Below, piece by piece: positions 19,485 through 29,940 of a stretch of 44,553 nt of DNA (its first letter is position 1; every line of letters begins with the position of its first letter). The DNA comes from Trichomonas tenax. Taxonomy: Eukaryota > Parabasalia > Trichomonadida > Trichomonadidae. The stretch lies in NCBI GenBank assembly GCA_023091735.1, contig JALKBU010000370.1, positions 1 through 44,553 of the forward strand, written 5' to 3'. Below the pieces are notes generated by a model. The model did no database searches, had not been told where the DNA came from, and worked only from the letters and a program-made list of their open reading frames with translations. The translations under genes and the position numbers were made by a program.

Positions 19485-21537
19485 GAAGACGAAATTTGAA
19501 ATCGATTTCTTTGCTAAATAGGCAGACGATGGAACGTGATTGCTAATTATTGCCTTCGTTTTATTTATGCTAATTGTTGTACGATTATTTTCACCTCAAT
19601 TACATCATAATTCAAAATATTATTATTACACTAACAATAGTCTATCATTCTACCATTAAATCGTTTTTTGAATACTTCTACGATTATTTCGGCCTCAATT
19701 TATTTTTCATATTATTGTTAACACTACTATTCATATCGAAATAATCAAAAATATTTTGAATGAACAGACGGTTATTTTTGTCACGAACTTTATTATATCA
19801 AACATATAATTACTATATGTTGTAGAATATAATTTATAGCATAATATTTTTGAGGGCATCAAGGATAATTTTATTATCAATTTTTATTGCGATAAATTTA
19901 TTTACCAAATGCCGCAAAATATGATTATTCATATAATAATTTTGAATACTTCCAAGTTTGTTGTTGAAAAATAGAGTGTTTACCATAAAATACGCAAATT
20001 GTTCAATGATGTCTTTGAAAAAGAAAACACTTTTGAAGGAACTTTTCATTCCTGTACCGTCACATGCTTTTCGGACGTGACCGTACAAAAAGTGCTTATT
20101 ATTCAGCATACATTTTATATACATTAAAATCTAAAAATCCATACTTGCCTAAAAAAATTCAAAAAATAAATCTGTGTTTTTTTTCAAATTCTCTCATTAA
20201 ATATAATACCCACCATATTATGATGTTACAGGTAAAGTTTTGGGACAAAATTTAAAAATTCGAACAGACCTCGAAAATTTAGAATCGCTTCAAATGTTGA
20301 TATATCGATAGCATACAATTTAAGCATTTCATGTTTTAAGTTTCATCGAAAAACCAAATTGACTACTCATGGCCGAAAGAACTGTCATTTCCGAAAAGCA
20401 AGTGACGGTAAAGAAAATTGTGAGACGAGATAATTGGTCGAATATTTATATAATATTACTCCTTTAATAAAGTCAATGCTTTATATTTTTCTCATTCGTG
20501 GCTTCATCTTTTAGTTTTCATGAGATTTTTTTGCAAAAAATAGTACAAAAATTTACAAATCATTTCGAATTATTGAAAAATAGCTCTGCTGGATGATGCT
20601 GTGATGGCTTTGCGTAAGCATGAAAATGGTCGGGTTCGTGGGTGGATCTGGTGAAAGAATTTGTGGTCTGTGGAAAGGGCTTAGCCGAAGAAAAAATTTT
20701 TATATGAATTTTTTTATTAATAATAATTAAGGACACTAAGGATACGCAAAATCCCAATGCGGGTAAAAGGCTTATACGCATCTGACATTCAATTTTACCT
20801 CCATTAGCATAATCATTTTTTAACGACAAAAAGCCTTCTTGTTGAATAATGAAAAGCAATGAAGAAATACAATATTCACTTTCGAAATCTTCCATTTGAT
20901 TTCAATATTCAAAATCATATTTACTTGCAATTTTCGTAGAAAAACTATTTACTGTCAAGCTCCAATCTTATTTACAGATTGAATCAATAATTTTTTAAAA
21001 ACAATTTTCAATTGTTTTCTAAAACTATAAATTATCCTTTCATATGCTTTTCTTTTCTCCTTACGAGTTTAAGAATCGATAAGCAATCGAAGTGCTGCAT
21101 AGACTTACGCAGATGATGTGATGAAACAGATCTGCTAGATTAAATTCGTAAATTCTTTTTGTTTTCATCGATAAATACCGGCATTTTGACTATATTTATA
21201 TCTATTTCTATGATGTGCATCGCTATTTGAAATTTTATTTTGAATTTCAAATTATAAATCTAATCAAACTGATGTTTTGGACAAGATCAGCAGAGCTATA
21301 TGACACCCTATAAGTGTTGAATTAGATGAGCTAGGATTTGACCTTTTCTTCAAGATTGCAGGGTCCCCCCTCGTTTTGATCAATGGTGGGTTCATTAGTG
21401 GTATAGCTGTCAGTTTTTGGTGGAATGTAGCTGCAATTTTGCGTATTCTTTTCTATGCTTAGTTTTGCACGATATAATTCAACTAAACCTGTAGTAAAAT
21501 TCTGTGATAGAAATTTATTAAATATAAAGGATTAACA
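19485..21537. other. Gene-poor region with an imperfect 11-bp inverted repeat
   Basis: About 2 kb without a supported gene. TGTACCGTCAC (20053-20063) and GTGACCGTACA (20077-20087) form an 11-bp inverted repeat with one mismatch and a 13-nt loop. Minus-strand ATG frames at 19834-20124 (96 residues) and 20560-20895 (111 residues, one hydrophobic stretch, then Pro/His/Thr-rich) have no Inr or family motif and may be chance. Confidence 0.45.
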
Positions 21538-22085
21538 CTAATGAATTTCGAATGTGTACATCCTTACATTTGCATTCGTTTTTTGAATCTTTTCATTTCT
21601 CATACGACACCCTAGAAATCCTATAATATTAAAAGGACCGGCAGCATTATTTCTGATATCTGCCTGCTCTGATAGAGATATTCCATAATAGAAATAGCAA
21701 TTGTCTACAGTGGTTGTTTTATCCATGTATGTGTCAAAAATATGATCTTTATGTTTAAAGTTGCATTTTGATATATAGTATAACTGCATGCCAGAATTAT
21801 CAATTAATGTTCCATTGTTGTCGATAAAATTGCATGAAGAAATTTCAAAAGAATTTTGATCTCTTGTACCAAAATTATCCATTTGAGACAATTCCAAAAA
21901 CTTTCAATATTATTTGCAAATGAACAAGACTCAATTTTTGTACCTGATGTTATATATATTACTTCACCAATTACACAACTCTCGAGTCTCGCATTAGAAA
22001 TATTTGTTGATATCATTTTAAAAATCCGGTTCAGTCTGCAATTAATAAATACAAAGATTGATCTACAATAAAATATATAAGTCAA
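21538..22085 (-). pseudogene. 5'-truncated, frameshifted beta-helix family gene
   Basis: Two overlapping minus-strand frames join near 21890. The upstream one reads ISNARLESCVIGEVIYIT and GTKIESCSFANNIESF. The downstream one reads ISSCNFIDNNGTLIDNSG, YYISKCNFKH and TTTVDNCYFYYGIS. Repeated xxSCxF / xxNCYF segments every 20-25 residues are the rungs expected of a right-handed beta-helix. There is no ATG at the open 5' end. It resembles, but is not closely similar to, the copies at 1176-2100 and 3247-4128. TTTACACGTCA (22261-22271) and TTGTCACTTTTCT (22206-22218) lie upstream and may mark its old promoter. Confidence 0.6.
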
Positions 22086-22405
22086 AAAACTTATAATCTT
22101 TTGATTTTATATATTGACATTTTTTCATTCAAAATTTTTCATAAAGATTTTATGCAACAATGGTGTGATAGTCAAGAGCACCCAAATTGAACGATAGAAT
22201 ATATCTTGTCACTTTTCTTCTTAGAAATCTAAAAGAATTGTCAAGTGAACTCTATTGTTGTTTACACGTCAAAAATATTTCCTAAATAAGAAATTTCTTT
22301 TGCAATGATAACATTTAAATTTTTTTTTAAATAAAAATGATATTTCTCTGGTAATCCATTAAGCATTATTTTAAAAATAAAGAATGAACCTTTTTCTAAT
22401 AAATT

Positions 22406-23076
22406 TTAGGCATAGGAAAACTTAGAGAAATCAAAATGTTCCAGAGAATCAATTATGTAATTTGCTTTTGCATTTTGATCTGCAAGTGATTTTTCAATAT
22501 CCATGTGTTTGTCTAGTACATAAACAGATTGCATTCCGGCTAAATTTGCAGCTCTGATTCCAAGAGGCGAATCTTCAAAAACGAGTGCTTCCTCTGCTTT
22601 GATATCAGGGAATCTGGAAAGAGATGCAAGATACAGATCAGGAGCTGGCTTTCCGCGTTTTACATCATCTGCGCAAACAACATGATCAATCAATGATAAT
22701 AAATCTTTGTAACTAGATGATTTTAATGCAAAACCATCTTTTGTTGAAGCTGTCGCTATAGCGATTTTCAGTCCAAGTTTCTTGAATTTTTTAACTATCT
22801 CTTTTGCACCGGACATCAACAGAATTGTTGGCCACTTTTCATCTTCGATCTTTGTGTGACGTTCACATAAAGATTCAGGAGATTCAGATAGGCCATAATA
22901 TTCAACAATTATTCTACATGATTCAATTGGAGTTTTACCGAGTAACTGAAATTTTATATCCCAATCATGATCGCGCCCAGTGCAGACCTTGTGTGCAATA
23001 TTATACACATTCTAATTATTAATATGTCATCATTGTCGAATATTATGAGTTTAATCGATATTTTGTACAAGGACAT
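22406..23076 (-). pseudogene. HAD-superfamily hydrolase, frameshifted at motif I
   Basis: The main frame (ending at 22406) has HAD core features: WDIKFQLLGKTPIESC, motif II in IAIATAST, motif III Lys in KRGKPAPDLY, and motif IV in LVFEDSPLGIRAAN. This is the layout of sugar-phosphate or pseudouridine phosphatases (HDHD1/GPP type). The frame has no ATG: it begins with GTG near 23008 behind a stop. In a second frame an ATG at 23076 gives SIKLIIFDNDDILII, a damaged version of the nucleophile motif DxDGT. The join needs a frameshift near 23010-23020, and the Gly-Thr of motif I is gone. It is therefore a recent pseudogene unless the reads are wrong. Confidence 0.75.
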
Positions 23077-23113
23077 AACAAAAATAACACTTTTGACGAG
23101 ACGGATTTTTATC

Positions 23114-24495
23114 AAAGGCCGTGACACTCTTAACCTTATTTTAAAAAATCCTTCTATGCAAAATTTCTAAAAGTCTTTTTTTTCTCCAGAATCTCCGTGA
23201 CACTCTCAACATAGAGCTGAATATTATTATACATTTAGTTAGGCGTGGATCTCATTTTTGTTGAAAATATATTCAATTTACACAAAAAATCGAATTTTGC
23301 CCAAACTTTGAAGTGAACATGCATTGTATATCATGTAATATATGTTATGATATTTCATTTAATTATCACATATGTAAAAAAATTGTCAGTTGCTATTTTT
23401 ATAACCTTGAAATATTGGAAAGCCACTAGCACAAAGATTAAGATAATTGATTACCATGGCTTGGCTAACATAACTTCTCGAGAAACATTTTGATTTTCAA
23501 AATTGCAGTCAATAAAATGGTATTTGACCCTAATGTTTTTTTTATTTTCGAGTATGTGGTTACTGTATTCGTTATCAATATCCATTTTAATATTAGTTTC
23601 GAAAAGATAATTTATTCAACATAATCAAACAGTGATTCTGCTTCAATCCTTACAGTCATGGATGAACACTTATACTGAAAGTTATTAATGTTCCCTGAGA
23701 TATATCGAAGTTCGCCATAAAAACTCCAATAAAGATATGTCAAAAAATTTAACGTCTTTGTCAAATTTAATCAAATATGATAAATGATAATTAAAAATCA
23801 GAATAAGTAACTGCAGCATACAGATAGTTGAAATAAATTTGGCTTTTAAACCAAAATTAATTAAATTCGTTTGCAACTGATGAATTCAATGGAAAAAATC
23901 AAATTCACAAAGATTTTGATTATGAAACTATATTTTATGCATACATATATTTTTTTGATAATGTGCAGTTATGTTGGTTAAGCAATCAAAGCGAAATATA
24001 GTCGTAATTCTCAAATATTTTTTATACTAGCTAAAAAATAAAATTAAATGATAAATCACATATTACTTGATACAGCAATATGCAAATTATATGTAAAAGC
24101 ATGAAATTAAAAGTAATATTATTTGATTGAATTGAAAAATTTCATTTGATGATTAACTCTTACTCATTTTAATACATTACATCCTACATATAACTATTCT
24201 GCAATAGAATGATTTTTCAACGAACACATATGTAGTTATGATTAGAAAAAAAATACAATTACATTGAGAATCGAACACTCGACTAATATGTCAAAAATAT
24301 ACTTTTCCTATTAGACTAATTTGACATGTAAATTTTCAAATTACAAATTTTTATTTAATCAAATTCTAATTATGATCTCCATAACTTAAGTTAGTAGAGC
24401 TTAGATATTTTAGTATGAGCATCTACACTACCACCTGTGTCTACCATTAAAGTTACAAGGAAATTGAATCAGGGAAAGGAAGTGTCACGGCCTTT
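23114..24495. mobile_element. Candidate 1.4-kb terminal-inverted-repeat element
   Basis: AAAGGCCGTGACACT begins at 23114; its exact reverse complement ends at 24495. TTTTATC flanks both outer edges (23107-23113 and 24496-24502) as a 7-bp direct repeat, possibly extending to 8 bp. CCGTGACACTCT recurs inside the left end (23119-23130 and about 23205-23216), as subterminal repeats do in hAT or Mutator-like elements. No transposase frame is visible, so it would be non-autonomous. It contains a tRNA-like relic and lies just upstream of the broken HAD gene. Ends are read by eye; boundaries in the T run are uncertain by 1-2 bases. Confidence 0.5.
24246..24332 (-). other. tRNA-like Pol III relic
   Basis: On the minus strand TAGTCTAATAGG fits the A box, TGTTCGATTCT nearly fits the B box, and T8 follows (24253-24246). 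Stems pair badly and the anticodon cannot be set, so it looks like a decayed tRNA. An exact TGACATGTAAA (24322-24332, plus strand) overlaps its 5' side. Confidence 0.35.
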
Positions 24496-24628
24496 TTTTA
24501 TCAGAATTAAAATTTTCGATGTGGCATTTCATTAATAATATTTTAAGATTTCATAATATCATTTTGCTCAATCATCTTCACATTTGAAATTTTATGAAGA
24601 CTGAATTTTCTATCAAATTGATCATAAA

Positions 24629-24656
24629 AATAACCTTTTTTGATGATAAGGTTATT
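24629..24656. repeat. Inverted AATAACCTT/AAGGTTATT upstream of discoidin copy A
   Basis: AATAACCTT (24629-24637) and AAGGTTATT (24648-24656) form a perfect 9-bp inverted repeat. AAGGTTATT recurs at the same place upstream of copies B (25383-25391) and C (28713-28721). In A the following bases read ACATTTTTT instead of TCA(C/T)TTTTTT, so the Inr seen in B and C is lost. Confidence 0.55.
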
Positions 24657-24696
24657 ACATTTTTTAATGTTGGAATTACTTTCAACATATTGAGAA

Positions 24697-25278
24697 ATGA
24701 GGATATTACCAAATGTTAATGGATATTTATTTGGATTAACAAGAAGATATACATCTTTCTTCTCTTATACTTCAGATTCAACAAATGATCCAAAGTATTG
24801 TGTGAAATATTTATTTGATAATGCTATTACATCCAAAGTTTGGTGTGCTAAATCAATTTCCGATCAAAGTTTTACAATTAATGTTGCAAATAATGCATTG
24901 ATATTTTTAACAAATTATAAACTTCAAGTTGCACAATATGCAGACCGTTATTTTGCTAGAAATTGGATTATTTCGTGCTTTGACAATGAATGGAAAACAT
25001 TAGAAACTGTAATAAATAATAATCTAATAAACGCATTTTGGGCAAATGAAACATTTTCAGTAAGTAAAATCATGAAATGTACTTCACTTAACTTTCGGTT
25101 GAATGGTGCCACAGCATATGGAGGATATGGCTGGTTTTTTACATCTGTTGAAATCTTCGGTGACATCATTTACGATAAAGGATTTAAGTGAGAATATTTA
25201 ACGTGTAATGACAAGAATCCAATTGTCTTTGTTAAAATACTCCTTCTTCTTTATTCAATCATAATAAGTGATAAATGA
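24697..25278 (+). pseudogene. Discoidin-like short membrane protein, copy A, nonsense mutated
   Basis: ATG at 24697 opens 164 residues closely related to copies B and C (RILPNVNGYLFGLTRRY, then NYKLQVAQYADRYFARNW and SVEIFGDIIYD). The frame stops at TGA (25189-25191), exactly where B and C read TGG (Trp) in FKW(E/D)YLTC. Past it the same frame reads EYLTCNDKNPIVFVKILLLLYSIIISDK, the C-terminal hydrophobic segment. One base change thus removes the membrane anchor. Either it is a pseudogene or it yields a soluble form. The fold is inferred to be F5/8-type-C (galactose-binding-like). Confidence 0.65.
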
Positions 25279-25377
25279 TATGCATATTACATAGGGCCAA
25301 AGCTTTCATGCAGCATGTAAAAATCAAGAGAAACCTTATTTAAATAACCTTTTATCAATAAAAATTGACATTTTTTA

Positions 25378-25400
25378 ACGTTAAGGTTATTCATTTTTTA
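25378..25400 (+). promoter_or_regulatory. Conserved block with Inr upstream of copy B
   Basis: ACGTTAAGGTTATTCATTTTT starts 57 bases before the ATG. Copy C has the same block (28708 onward) with TTCACTTTTTT. TCA(C/T)TTTTTT fits the trichomonad Inr. AATAACCTT (25343-25351) lies inverted upstream, as in copy A. Confidence 0.5.
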
Positions 25401-25434
25401 TGCAACTATTTTTTACTTATGTCGAACATAATGA

Positions 25435-26007
25435 ATGATTATCTTTCCAGAAGCTAATGGATGTCTGTCTGGATTAACAAGACGCTATCCATCTTTCTTC
25501 TCATATACCGCAGATTCAATAAATTTCCCACAATATAATATCAAATACGTATTCGATAATAATCCAGGAGGTGTCTGGTGTTCGAAGAATTCAATGTCTA
25601 ATCCAAGTTTTACAATCAATATTGCAAACAATGCCGCAATTTATTTAACGAATTATACATTTCAAGTTGCCGTTTATGACAAACCTTATCATGCCCGAAA
25701 TTGGACAATATCTTGTTACTATTCTGAATGGAAGACACTCGAAGTCATCACTAATAACGATCGAATTAATAAAAATAATGATTGCGAAACATTTTCTGTC
25801 AGCAATGTCACAAAGTGTACTTCACTGAACTTCCGTATGAATGGTCTTGCTCAGTATGGAGGAAAGTGTTGGTGTCTTAGCTCTGTTGAAATTTTTGGAG
25901 AGCTTGTGTTTGAAAAAGACTTCAAATGGGATTATCTCACGTGCAAAATCCAGAATCCAATTTATTTCATGAAGTCATTCATTGTTTATGTATTCTTACT
26001 AATATAA
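25435..26007 (+). CDS. Discoidin-like short membrane protein, copy B
   Basis: The 190-residue frame is intact. A core of about 160 residues (CLSGLTRRYPSFFSY, then YLTNYTFQVAVYDKPYHARNW and WKTLEVITNN, SVEIFGELVFE) has the strand and Trp pattern of a discoidin (F5/8 type C, galactose-binding-like) domain. Cys residues and Asn-X-Thr/Ser sites recur. After FKWDYLTC comes the hydrophobic helix PIYFMKSFIVYVFLLI at the very C terminus, suited to a tail anchor or GPI signal. There is no N-terminal signal peptide, so how it would reach the surface is unclear. Discoidin domains bind glycans, lipids or proteins; ligand unknown. The start is ATG 25435 (a second ATG at 25431 is out of frame). Confidence 0.7.
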   Translation: MIIFPEANGCLSGLTRRYPSFFSYTADSINFPQYNIKYVFDNNPGGVWCSKNSMSNPSFTINIANNAAIYLTNYTFQVAVYDKPYHARNWTISCYYSEWKTLEVITNNDRINKNNDCETFSVSNVTKCTSLNFRMNGLAQYGGKCWCLSSVEIFGELVFEKDFKWDYLTCKIQNPIYFMKSFIVYVFLLI

Positions 26008-26189
26008 TTAAAAGACCCAACAATTAATAATTATTATTGTTTTCTTATACAGCAGTTATTCACATTTATTTTTCTATTTCTCAAATATTAAGGCTTAATT
26101 AATAAGATTAAAAAAGTGATAAATATATGATTATGCAGAAAGATTATTTGTAGATCAAAATAAATATTATTCTTTCTCACTTGCGTTAG

Positions 26190-28651
26190 AGATTTCTATG
26201 GTGTCGAATATAGCGATGATTGGAAAGTCTTAAAGAGTGTTCCTGCTTCATTTTCGGGTGATTATGTCATTCCAAGTTCAACAACGACAATCATTGGCAG
26301 TGATCGAGAAATCGACAGTCCATTCTATTACTGTCGTAATAACATAAGAAACATCCGATTTGACACAAACAGTCAAATCATGAGTATTTGTCAATCATGC
26401 TTTGTTGGATCTTCAATCACATCGATTGATTTACGTGAATGCAATCTACTTTTTATTCTGAACTTTTCTTTATTTTCGCGATGCAGTTTGTTATCGAATG
26501 TCCAACTTTCACAAACATTAAAGATCATAAAAGCTGGATGTTTTAGTTATTGCCAAAAACTTGAAGATTTAATTATTCCAGATTCAGTATAAGAAATTGA
26601 AGGATATTTGGGATCATATGGCTTTCCCTTCCATTATTGCTTATCAAGAATCATTATTAATCCAACATCCAAACTCAAAAAAATGCACTCTTTTGCTTAT
26701 GCTGTTTCAAAATTGACATCAATTTATTTGCCACCATATGTATCCATAGAATCAAATACATTCGAGAGATGCATGTTAGAAAACATAACAATCGATCCTC
26801 AGAATGAAAATTATAAAACGGATGGGAAAATTATATTCACAGGAACAGACAATTCAACAATTCTATATTTTTCTTCAGCTGTTTCCACAGAAGTAAGAAT
26901 TTCAACATTTGTAACAACTTTTAGAACACAATCATTCTGCGGTTCTAATGTGCCAAAAGTGATTTTACATTCTGGGATCACTAATCTTGGTGATGCTACA
27001 TTTTTGGAATCTAAATTAACAGAATTTACTTTTCACGAGAACTATCAAATAGTTCCTAGTTCAATGTTTGATAGCTCAATCAAATTGTACCAAGTTGTTC
27101 TACCAGAATCAATTACAAGAATTAATCGCTTAGCATTTAGTGACTGCACAAATTTAACAGTAATATTATTGCCATCAAAATTGCTGTCAATTTCAGATAG
27201 TGCTTTCCGTAATTGTTTGTCATTAACTTATTTGGTGATTCCCGCTTCATTGAATTTTCTTGGACAGTCTGTGTTTGCAAATTGTCCAAAACTGAATTTC
27301 GACACAAGTCAGAACTCGTATGTTCATGTCTTCGATAAAATGCTTTTCAAGGACAACGATCAAAATCTTTTAGAGTACTTTGGAAATGATATAAACGCAG
27401 AATTAGTTATTTCATCTTCATACATCTCGCTTGGAGCTTCAACATTTTCAAAAAAGAACATCAAAAGCATTAAATTTAGTGGTAATTCACAAATGTCTGT
27501 TGTAATTTTTCCATTTAGTTATTCTTCTGTTGAGAGTATTGAATTTCCTCCATGATTGTATTCAATTGGAAAAGAATGTTTTCAATCGTGTTCAAAATTA
27601 ACAAATGTTTCATTTACAGGTACATCATTAACTTCAATACCAAATTTTTGTTTCAAGAACTGTCCAAATCTGAAAAAAAATTACATTACCAAGCTCAATA
27701 ACAAGCATTGGTGCATCAGCTTTTGAATCATCTCTAAATATTGGAAACATTGGACTTAGTGATACAAATGTAGTTGTGATAAGACAAAATGCATTTTTGA
27801 ATAGCAGACTTACTTATGCAGATCTGCCATCTTCAATTGCATCAATTGATGTTTCTTCTTTCGAAAACAGCAAAATAATGTCACTAACAATTTCATGCCA
27901 AAGAATTCCCAAACAAAGCTTCTTCCAGTGTCCATATCTCATATCTACAACATTCAACGAAGGTGTCGAAATAATTGACCAAAATGCATTCATAGGCTGT
28001 GTTCGACTCCAGAAAATATACTTTGCGAAAAGCATAATCTCAATAATGGATTCCGCATTCCAAGGATGTTCATCTCTGACATATGTTTCTATCAAAGCTA
28101 ACAGCAGCCTTAGTGAAGTAAGAGGAGGTGTTTTTATCGGATGCACAAATCTTCGAAACATTACAATCGAAAGTGATGACAAACATCTACGATTCGACAA
28201 TGGTGCTCTGACAAATTTCGAAGAGACAAAATTGATAACATTCCTGCCTTCGAGCAATATCCAGACATTCATCGTTCCACTGCAAATGGAAACGATCGGC
28301 GCGAATGCATTCATGTCATGCACAAACTTAGTCCGTGTTTTGTTCAGTGGAAATCGAATCAAAACACTCGATTATCAGACATTCAAAGGATGCAGCAAGC
28401 TTTCTTTCCTCTTCTTTAGCTCGAAGAGTCTCGAACGAATTGATGATAGTGTATTCTCAGGATGTCCTCTGCTTCAACGATGTGGTTCAATCTCGTGTCC
28501 AAGTCAACTCAACCCTCTTTTCATCAGAAGTGTAATTTCTAGCACCGTTTTCAATAGCGAATGTCAAGAATTTATTCTTTCTTGCGGATACAAAAGTTCA
28601 TCTAATATTGCTATCAGTTTACAGTTTTACCATGTTTTCATCTCTATTTAA
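26190..28651 (+). pseudogene. BspA-like leucine-rich-repeat surface protein, broken
   Basis: About 820 codons of BspA-type (LRR_5) repeats, each around 23 residues with the pattern IxxxAFxxCxxLxxIxIPxSV, for example INRLAFSDCTNLTVILLPSK and IMDSAFQGCSSLTYVSI. Three lesions are clear: TAA at 26590-26592 after DLIIPDSV, TGA at 27553-27555 after SIEFPP, and a frame change in the run of eight A at about 27670-27677. No ATG start or signal peptide is visible near 26190. BspA-like proteins are abundant surface or secreted proteins of trichomonads, linked to adhesion. This copy sits inside the discoidin-like array and lacks a clear C-terminal anchor. The last frame (27776-28651) is long and could be a relic of recent function. 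Confidence 0.85.
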
Positions 28652-28707
28652 TAAAATGAAATATTTTGCATGAAATTCATTGATGATTCAATTAAAAACT
28701 TCCATTT

Positions 28708-28730
28708 ACGTTAAGGTTATTCACTTTTTT
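28708..28730 (+). promoter_or_regulatory. Conserved block with Inr upstream of copy C
   Basis: ACGTTAAGGTTATTCACTTT begins here; TCACTTTTTT (28721-28730) fits the Inr and lies 46 bases from TCA to ATG. It matches the block upstream of copy B base for base apart from one C/T. Confidence 0.55.
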
Positions 28731-28766
28731 AAGTTGTCATTACTCCTTTCATCTTCATAAAGAGAA

Positions 28767-29348
28767 ATGAAAATATTACCAAATGTTAATGGATGCCTCT
28801 CAGGATTAACAAGAAGGTATCCATCTTACTTCTCTTATATTGCAGATTCTACAAATTTTGCACTTTATAATGTAAAATATCTTTTTGATAATGAACTTGA
28901 AAAATACGTTTGGTGTTCGAAAGATATTTCTGATCAAAGTTTTACAATTAATGTTGCAAATAATGCTGCAGTATTTTTAACTAATTATACTTTTCAAGTA
29001 GCACAATATACATCTCCATACTTTGCTCGAAATTGGACCATTTCCTGTTATGATAATGGATGGAAAACACTCGAAACAATAACGAATAATAGTCGAATAA
29101 ATGCAAATTGGGACAATGAAACATTTTCCGTAAATAATATTACAAAATGTACTTCGCTTAACTTCCGTATGAATGGTCGCGCTGCTTATGGTGGTTATCA
29201 TTGGTGTATGACATCTGTTGAAATCTTTGGCGAAATTATTTTCGATCAAAGTTTTAAATGGGAATATTTAACATGCAATCATCATAATCCTATTTTATTT
29301 AACATTGCATTTCTTTTTATTTATACATTCATTGTAATTGACGGTTGA
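28767..29348 (+). CDS. Discoidin-like short membrane protein, copy C
   Basis: This intact 193-residue paralogue of copy B starts MKILPNVNGCLSGLTRRYPS. It has the same order of segments: VWCSKDISDQSFTINVANNA, then LTNYTFQVAQYTSPYFARNW, GWKTLETITNN, KCTSLNFRMNG, SVEIFGEIIFD and FKWEYLTC. It ends in a hydrophobic stretch (NPILFNIAFLFIYTFIV). Copies A and C are more alike than either is to B. Fold, likely role and missing signal peptide are as for copy B. It has a well-matched Inr block upstream. Confidence 0.7.
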   Translation: MKILPNVNGCLSGLTRRYPSYFSYIADSTNFALYNVKYLFDNELEKYVWCSKDISDQSFTINVANNAAVFLTNYTFQVAQYTSPYFARNWTISCYDNGWKTLETITNNSRINANWDNETFSVNNITKCTSLNFRMNGRAAYGGYHWCMTSVEIFGEIIFDQSFKWEYLTCNHHNPILFNIAFLFIYTFIVIDG

Positions 29349-29660
29349 ATGATTTTTTTTTTTAAAAAAAGATAGATAATTTTTCTTTGAATTATGATTA
29401 CTTATTTTATTTCTTTTTGTTTGTTAAATATGCTAAAATCCACAAAATGTCCTGTTTATCTTTTGGTCTTCTCTTTTTCATTTCATCTCGAAATTTAAGA
29501 TAATTCATTTGCTCGGTAATTTTTTTAGATGTATTTCCATTTTCTTACCATTAAAAAAATGATGCGCCATAGTATGTTAAGCATTTTGAATTGCATTGTT
29601 TGCAAATGATATTTGATGGATATGTTCTGTTAGGGCATTCTATGCATCTATTTTCATACT

Positions 29661-29797
29661 AAATGCCCATCATTAAACTTTCGATTTAATGGGCGTTCTG
29701 CAACCAAAAATTATTATTGGTGTCTCGCCACTGTTGATATCTTTGGAGACATCGTATTCTATAAAAGTTTTAAATGGGAATATAAAACTTGTGCTAG
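29661..29797 (+). pseudogene. 3' fragment of discoidin-like gene, copy D
   Basis: One frame reads KCPSLNFRFNGRSATKNYYW, then CLATVDIFGDIVFYKSFKWE and YKTC, matching the last third of copies A-C. It then runs into an A9 tract with no hydrophobic tail. The 5' two thirds are absent. It is a fourth copy of the array, mostly lost. Confidence 0.7.
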
Positions 29798-29940
29798 AAA
29801 AAAAAAATTAAATTTTATTCGGTTAAAACAGTTCTTCCTATGGTTGTTTTCATTATCCTTTGAATATTTGGTGCTAAAGAAATAGTTCATGAAAATATAG
29901 CCGCGGCATCTTTTGGGGTCAGTAGTTTGTCTCCCGAATT

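Noticed and set aside
19834..20895. Two minus-strand ATG frames (96 and 111 codons)
   Set aside because: No Inr, no recognisable domain and low-complexity composition; not supported as genes.
27814..28362. 182-codon frame antisense to the BspA-like LRR
   Set aside because: The plus frame has regular LRR_5 repeats; the antisense has no family features.
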